DNA of 64,000 nt from positions 7,963,131 through 8,027,130 of the forward strand of contig OX030964.1 in the NCBI GenBank assembly GCA_943735955.1, in the 5' to 3' direction. The position numbers and the translations under genes were made by a program. Source of the DNA: Piscicola geometra (lineage: Eukaryota; Annelida; Clitellata; Hirudinida; Piscicolidae). The notes beneath the pieces are model-generated. The model saw only the letters and a list, made by a program, of their open reading frames with translations. It had not been told where the DNA came from and did no database searches. Positions 57,771-64,000 of this stretch are shown here, piece after piece. The stretch's first letter is position 1, and the number at the start of each line of letters is the position of its first letter.

Positions 57771-59349
57771 CCACTTCTTCTCCATGGCAACCCCCTTCTG
57801 ACGTCATCACTCCTCCATGACGCAGTCGATCTGTCATCTCTTGATTTGGATTGAGGCCATTATTTACGGCATTCAGTAAACAGTTTATGGCTTAATCACT
57901 TTTTGTATTACTTTCACTACGGCTATTCATCCTGTTGTCGCCGAATTTGGTTTAAATAATATTTATATTATTATAATAAAAATATATTATAATCAGTAAT
58001 TTTTATTCCTTGATTCTTATATAAGATCTTATTATTAACTATTTTTATATAGTGATCGAACAACGTATAAGTTAAAAGCAACACCACTCTCAAATCACCA
58101 AGGCATCAATGGCAACAATGCCTTCTCACTGGCTGTTCTTCAACGCATTGTGCAGCTGTGGTGGTGGTCGCTGCTGCCAGCAAGCTTCATGCTGTCACTG
58201 CAGTTGTTGTGGTTGTTTCGACGCACTGACGACTGTTTAGGCAATGAGACCAGGGCGCTGTCGTTGAATAAGGTCTTTTTCTTTTCTTCTTCTTCTTCTC
58301 GAGTTCCCGCCGTCATCGATTCGAGGAAGATGACGACGATGATGAGGGTGGTGGTGGCGATGATGACGGGGGATGATGATGATGATGATGATGTTGATAG
58401 TGACGACGATGATGATAGTGGTGGTGGCGATGATGACGGGGGATGATGATGATGATGATGATGCTGATGATGCTGATGATAGGCTTAGAGGGCGTGTTGT
58501 GGAAACAGGAACGATACATGAGAAGCAATTTCGAAGCGCCTGCTGGGCAGTCTTCAATGCGGAGCGCACGAGATAAACTGTTTTCGAAGCGTCCTTTGTC
58601 TTGCTGTCTCTCAGTCATGCAACAGGCAATGCCTTCTCAGCGCACCTTATCTATATTTGATCGACTTACAATGGCATTAAATGACTACTTAACAGTCCTC
58701 TCTTCTAGTTAATTTCTACTGTTACAGCTCGCAAGATCACATTTCGTCGCATTATCAGACGTGTTTTGTCCGTTAAGTGCTCTTCAGAGTTTCCTGCCGT
58801 TTTGAAATCCGTCTTCACTGAATTTATTCGTCTTCACTTAATATTGGAGAGAAAATCTCATAAGGCTTTTTAGCAGGTATCATCATCATCATTATCATTT
58901 ATTAAAATTAATTTTACTCATCATCATCATCAACATCATTATCCCAATAATGTATTGAAACAACACTGCTAGAAGCATATAAATCAGTCCAGTTTTGAGC
59001 TTCATCCCACTCATCCTCTTCTTCCTCCCACTCATCCTCTTGTTCATCCCACTCATCCTCTTCTTCCTCCCACTCATCCTCTTCTTCCTCCCACTCATCC
59101 TCTTCTTCCTCCCACTCATCCTCTTCTTCATCCCACTCATCCTCTTCTTCATCCCACTCATCCTCTTCTTCCTCCCACTCATCCTCTTCTTCCTCCCACT
59201 CATCCTCTTCTTCCTTCCACTCATCCTCTTCTTCCTCCCACTCATCCTCTTCTTCCTCCCACTCATCCTCTTCTTCATCCCTATCTTATTCTTCCTCCAT
59301 CCCCTCCAGCTTCCTTCCACTCATTGCCAAACTTCTCAGATCCTTCGCC
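57771..59349. other. Intergenic DNA between CCDC34-like and the Hv1-like gene
   Basis: AT-rich with a GATGATGAT tract (58325-58480). No coding segment was recognised, although the promoter or non-coding first exons of the Hv1-like gene may be here. Confidence 0.55.
58995..59300. repeat. 21-bp tandem repeat, about 14 copies
   Basis: Units CACTCATCCTCTTCTTCCTCC with a few changes. Pyrimidine-rich on the plus strand, ending about 35 bp before an AG that could be an acceptor for the first Hv1-like coding exon. Confidence 0.95.
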
Positions 59350-59390
59350 ATGATTAAGAAAGAGAAGTGGGTGCTGTTAATGAATGCTTT

Positions 59391-59424
<34 letters not shown>

Positions 59425-59767
59425 CCATTATTATTCAATTTTTATTATTTGCTATCTTATTGAGATAATATTTGTTTCAAAATTATTCCGAACTATATCA
59501 TATTCATTTAGTTATTATAATTATCAGTTAGTTATTGTTATTTATTAAACGTCGAGAGGAGGTGCTCCAGTCGCAGGAGAAACCACAATGACCCCTCACC
59601 TCTATAGCCAATGCTGCTTCCATAATCTTCTCATTATTTATAATAATTATAATTATTATTATTTGTTCAAAAGTATTTTCTATTATCATAATGTTTTATT
59701 TATTTTTTCATATTTCTGACATCTAAGATTATAGCCGATGGGTGTCAAACCAAAGCAAACCAATAAA

Positions 59768-59803
<36 letters not shown>

Positions 59804-62800
59804 AATAAAAATAAAAGTAAAAAAAATAATAATACTAATAAAAAAAAAATAAAAAAAAATAATAATAATAATACTAATAAAAATAATAATAATACTAATA
59901 CTAATAATAATTATAATATTAATAATACTACTAATAATAATAATGACGAGCATTATTATAGTAGCGTATAACACGAACGGGCTTCCAGACCATTTATTTT
60001 CGAATTTTTTCTGGCGGAAGAAAAAATGGATGGGTGGATGGATGGGTGAATGAATGGGTGGATGAATGGGTGGATGGATGGAAGAATGAATGGGTGGATG
60101 AATGGGTGGATGAATGGGTAGATGGATGGGTGGATGGGTGGATGGATGGGTGAATGAATTAGTTTGACAACAATGTTTGACATCTTTGTTTGAGGAACCT
60201 CCGAGTGAACGAGTTTAAGACGACAATGATTGAAGAGGAATCAACAGAGCTCAGTGCAGCTTAGCCTCGCAGACGCTGCTAAGAACGCATTGCTTGCATT
60301 GCATTAATTCGACATTTTTATAATTTTAGAAACATCGAAATTCGACATTTTTATAATTTTAGAAACATCGAAATTCGACATTTTTATAATTTTAGAAACA
60401 TCGAAATTCGACATTTTTATAATTTTAGAAACATCGAAATTCGACATTTTTATAATTTTAGAAACATCGAAATTCGACATTTTTATAATTTTAGAAACAT
60501 CGAAATTCGACATTTTTATAATTTTAGAAACATCGAAATTCGACATTTTTATAATTTTAGAAACATCGAAATTCGACATTTTTATAATTTTAGAAACATC
60601 GAAATTCGACATTTTTATAATTTTAGAAAAATCGTTAATCATCCCTTCACTCACTTACTCACTCATCCATTCATTCTTTCATCCACTCATCCTTTCACTC
60701 ACCCATTAACTCATCTATTTTTTCTTCCACCAGGAAGAAGGAAGGATGGATGGGCAAGAGGTTGGATGAGGAGATTGCCGAAGATAAGGTTGGCTTGAAA
60801 GGGATTATAATGATAAAGGAGGGATGAATTGACGAAAATAAATGGATGAGAGGAGAAATAAATAAATGAAGGAGTAAATGAATGAAGCAACGGGCATTCA
60901 AATTAAATGTCTTTGCAGATCAACCAGGAGATCATAGACGAAGTTATGCACGAAACTAAACATGAATTCAGATGGGGGTGAGTGGATGGGGCAAGGTGAA
61001 TGGATGGGCTGAATGACTAAAGGAGCATCAAAATCACAACAACAACACCACAGTTGTCAACGGATCCTACACAAAGTGACCAGTTTCACTCCACTGCAGA
61101 TCGCCCTGCTTCTGCTGGCGGTTGCCGACATTGCCGTCGTCATCACCGAGATCCTCATCAGCCTCCACATCTACATGAGTCGGTAGCGGTAGTCTAGATG
61201 GTTTGGTGGTGTGGAGGTGCCTGTGGTCTGATGGTAGTGTGTGTCGTGGGATGATGCAGTAGTGGTGGGGTCAGGGTAGTAGAGATGTAATGAAGTAGCG
61301 GCTAGAGTCATGAAAAAAGCTTGACCACCATCCGCATTTCTCTCTGACCTCCCACCAGCCCCCCTCCCCACCCACCATCAAACCACCACCATCAAACCAC
61401 CAACCCCCCTCCCCACCCACCATCAAACCACCACCATCAAACCACCACCACCAGTTGAAGGCACGGAAGCAAAGGACGCATTGAACACCACCATGTACAC
61501 CCTCAACCACGCCATGGGCACGCATGAACACTACCTGGATGCCACCCTCGTGCTGGTGGAAGGGAAACTGGGAGGGTATGGAGGTGAGAAGGGAGGTGAG
61601 GAGGGAGGTGAGGAGGGAGGTGAGGAGGGAGGTGAGGAGGGAGTTGAGGAGGGAGTTGAGGAGGGAGGTGAGGAGGGAGTTGAGGAGGGAGGTGAGGAGG
61701 GAGGTGAGGAGGGAGGTGAGAAGGGAGTTGAGGAGGGAGATGAAGAGGGAGGTGAGGAGGGAGTTGAGGAGGGAGGTGAGGAGGGTGGTGAAAAGGATCG
61801 GGTGGTTGGAGGTTGCGAAGTAGATTGTGAATGAGTGGAGTAGTGGTTAAGGGGAGAGAAGTTGGTTTAAGGGAAGGGAGAGGGTTAAGGGGAGGGAGGG
61901 GGTTGAAACTTGCTAGCGTAACTGCCCCCTCCCTTCTGCAGGAACGAACAGTTCGTCCAAGTACCCAGCAGACAAGAATACAGGCCACCTGGTTGCCCAG
62001 GAGGGGTCCTATGATCTAGGTGTGCATGGGGGTGAATAGGGTGCATGAGGTGTGTGGGTGTGCATGGGGATGCATGGGAGTGCATTGTAGTGCATGGGTG
62101 TGGATGGTGGTGCATGGGGGTGCATGGTGATGCAGTGGGCCACTTAGTAGACGACGCTAAGCTTCACTAAGGTCAATACATCACTCGACATGTCAAAGGC
62201 ATTCAAAGCATGCAAAGCTCGAGCATTATTTGCTACAAAGAATGCATAGAAGGCTTCATTCAATCCAATGATTTTGTATAGCGCTGTTCAACTATTTTTT
62301 AAAACAAAACGGTTTTTGGCCTTTTCAGAGATTCAATATATACCAATATATATGTCTTACGAACAATGACTGCAAGCGTGACAATTATTGCTTCTACACG
62401 GACTCGAAAACTGACACTGTTTTGTGACGCTCGCTGCTTGCGTCAAGAATTTGCTCATTCATTCCTGCCCCCATCCCACCATCCATCCATCCCACCTCCC
62501 TTCATCCCACTACAACTCTATCTCACCATCCATCCATCCCACCTCCCTTCATCCCACTACAACTCTATCTCACCATCCATCCATCCCACCTCCCTTCATC
62601 CCACTACAACTCTATCTCACCATCCATCCATCCCACCACCCATCCATCCCACCACCCATCTATCCCACCAACCATCCATCCCACCACCCATCCATCCCAC
62701 CATCCATCCCACCTCCCTTCATCCCATTACAACTCTATCTCACCATCACTCCATCCCACCACCACTTCATCCCACTACATCTCTACCCTACCACTTCTCC

Positions 62801-63797
62801 CTCCCACCAGCTACCATTCCAAGTTCTTCTCATCTACAGCGTGCTAGGCGGGCTGCCAGCGCTGGGGGCAGTGGGGGTGGGGGTGGAGGGGATGGAGGGG
62901 CGTGGGAATACACGACGGGACTGCACCACTCCGCTCTCATCGACACCCTCCACCTCACTGAGAGAGCCCTCAACATGGTCTCCATCATCATCCTTGGCCT
63001 CTTCGTCATCTTCGTCAGTGGAGGGGTGACATTAGGAAGAGAGGGGGGAGGGGGGTTATGAGTCAGTGAGGGGGGGGGGACATTGGGAAGGAAGGGGGGG
63101 AGGGAGGGGGGGTGACATTGGGAAGGGAGGGGCGAGGGGGGGGGGGTGACATTGGGAAGGGAGGGAAGGAGGGGGGTTTATGGGTCAGTGGGGTACATTG
63201 GGAAGGTGTTTTATGGATAATCAGTCGAACCATTAGAGTGTTTTTCTATTGTAATTTCTTCCCTCGTGCCCCAACAGCTCTTCCTCGAGATCTTCATCCT
63301 GGAGTGCCGCTTCTTCAAGGACATCATGAAGGTGGGCCACAACGCTTATCCTAATCTCACGATAGTCATCAAGTGTGGCACCACACTACACATAAACCAC
63401 AAAACACATACCCAACACATAAACACACACGCAACAATACACAAAACCCAAAACATAAACACATACATATAAACACATACACAACACATAAACACATAAA
63501 CAACACATAAAAACATACATATAAAGACATACATACATACAAACACATAAAAAAACACACAAAAATACACAAACCCAAAACATAAACATATACATACAAA
63601 CACATACAAACACACACACACCACACAAACAAATCCAGCATCTACAGAAACACACAAACACCAGATCATCGACGGCATAGTGACTATCTGCTCGTTCATC
63701 CTGGACGTGGTGAAGTTCTCACGCGTGATCTCGAAGCAGCTGATGGAGGCCACCATCGTCATCCTCCTCCTCTGGCAGATCGTCCGAATGTTCAACA
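59350..63797 (+). CDS. HVCN1: Hv1-like voltage-sensor (proton channel family) protein, 3' end outside window
   Basis: Nine exons in phase: 59350-59366, 60734-60788, 60919-60977, 61054-61178, 61455-61583, 61942-62019, 62811-63013, 63278-63331 and 63665-63797 (284 codons so far). S1 is [16 protein letters not shown]; its Asp69 and Glu76 match human Hv1 Asp112 (selectivity filter) and Glu119. S2 is [19 protein letters not shown]; Glu226 matches Glu153, but the usual Lys157 position is Leu230. S3 is [16 protein letters not shown], with both Hv1 aspartates (Asp174 and Asp185) kept. S4 reads [12 protein letters not shown] against human LLRLWRVARIIN, so only the third arginine and the Asn remain. 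The S1-S2 loop is about 110 residues longer than in human. Hv1 conducts protons across the plasma membrane; voltage gating here is doubtful. The true start could be upstream of 59350. TMEM266 is the other candidate family, but SFILD and the S4 Asn favour Hv1. Confidence 0.78.
59763..59945. repeat. (AAT)n with AATACT variants
   Basis: In the first Hv1-like intron. A GGATGGGTGAATGAATGG tract lies at 60028-60155. Confidence 0.95.
60304..60635. repeat. 33-bp tandem repeat, ten near-identical copies
   Basis: Units ATTCGACATTTTTATAATTT plus TAGAAACATCGAA. The length is a multiple of three, so the minus strand gives a false [11 protein letters not shown] repeat frame. Confidence 0.97.
61577..61795. 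repeat. 12-bp GGTGAGGAGGGA repeat at a donor
   Basis: The splice donor GTGAGA at 61584 is itself part of the first repeat unit, and later units contain many further GTGAG sequences. Confidence 0.95.
62466..63200. repeat. C-rich and G-rich tracts on either side of the S2 exon
   Basis: A 49-bp CATCCATCCCACCTCCCTTC repeat with CATCCCACCA units (62466-62775) precedes exon 62811-63013. A G-rich GACATTGGGAAGGGAGGGG repeat (63014-63200) follows its donor. Confidence 0.92.
63370..63664. repeat. ACATAAACACATACA-type repeat ending in an acceptor
   Basis: C/A-rich with no G over long stretches. The S3-S4 exon starts at 63665 after ACACAAACACCAG. A GTTGTTGTGGTT tract (63805-63880) follows that exon's donor. 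Confidence 0.92.
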
Positions 63798-64000
63798 GTA
63801 CGTCTCGTCGTTGTTGTTGTTGTGGTTGTGGTTGTTGTTTTTGTGGTTGTTGTGGTTGTTTTTGTGGTTGTTGTTTTAGGATTGGCTTTGTTTATGTTTA
63901 TGGGTTTTGGTCGTTGTTTCTGTCATCTTATTTTTTTCCTCGTTTGCTGCTGATACTATTTTCGTTGTATTGATGAAGCAACAACATCGACAACAACATC

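Overview
This is animal (metazoan) nuclear DNA. Genes are broken into many short exons (12 to about 400 bp, one of 1.26 kb) with GT-AG introns. The proteins are animal families: MROH1, TMBIM4, synaptotagmin-12, NAMPT, TIMM8, a multi-module F5/8C or fucolectin-like secreted protein, PDE4, CCDC34 and an Hv1-like voltage-sensor protein. AT-rich spacers, LINE and piggyBac remains and very abundant micro- and minisatellites complete the picture. An invertebrate, probably a spiralian such as an annelid, is my best guess; the sequence alone does not settle this. Nothing prokaryotic is present.

Layout: MROH1 (-, 98-6688, both ends missing) lies head-to-head with TMBIM4 (+, 7438-9510). A large synaptotagmin-12-like gene follows (+, 10562-21697). 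A transposon-rich gap (21.7-26.0 kb) holds a piggyBac-type element nested in a LINE 3' end. NAMPT (-, 26067-29045) lies head-to-head with TIMM8 (+, 29505-29833). An 11-kb gene for a secreted seven-module protein (+, 30764-41825) is followed by a second LINE 3' end and two large minisatellites. PDE4 (+, 47185-56433, 5' end not found), CCDC34-like (+, 56764-57770) and the Hv1-like gene (+, 59350-63797, running off the window) complete the region.

Exon models were built by eye from family similarity plus reading-frame continuity. Phases agree across every junction given for MROH1, TMBIM4, SYT12, NAMPT, TIMM8, PDE4, CCDC34 and the Hv1-like gene. NAMPT comes to 487 codons, against 491 in human. 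Two stretches of the seven-module gene (37.04-37.53 and 40.42-40.96 kb) are unresolved.

The genes do not form a pathway. What unites the window is repeat architecture. Most introns carry tandem repeats whose sense strand is C/A-rich and G-poor, and these often run straight into the 3' splice site. Several plus-strand introns start with a G-rich repeat at the 5' splice site. Very long stop-free frames in the repeats, including one of 1516 codons, are artefacts of repeat periodicity. The most interesting biology is the Hv1-like protein, whose S4 keeps only one of three gating arginines, and the low-complexity expansions inside SYT12 and PDE4.
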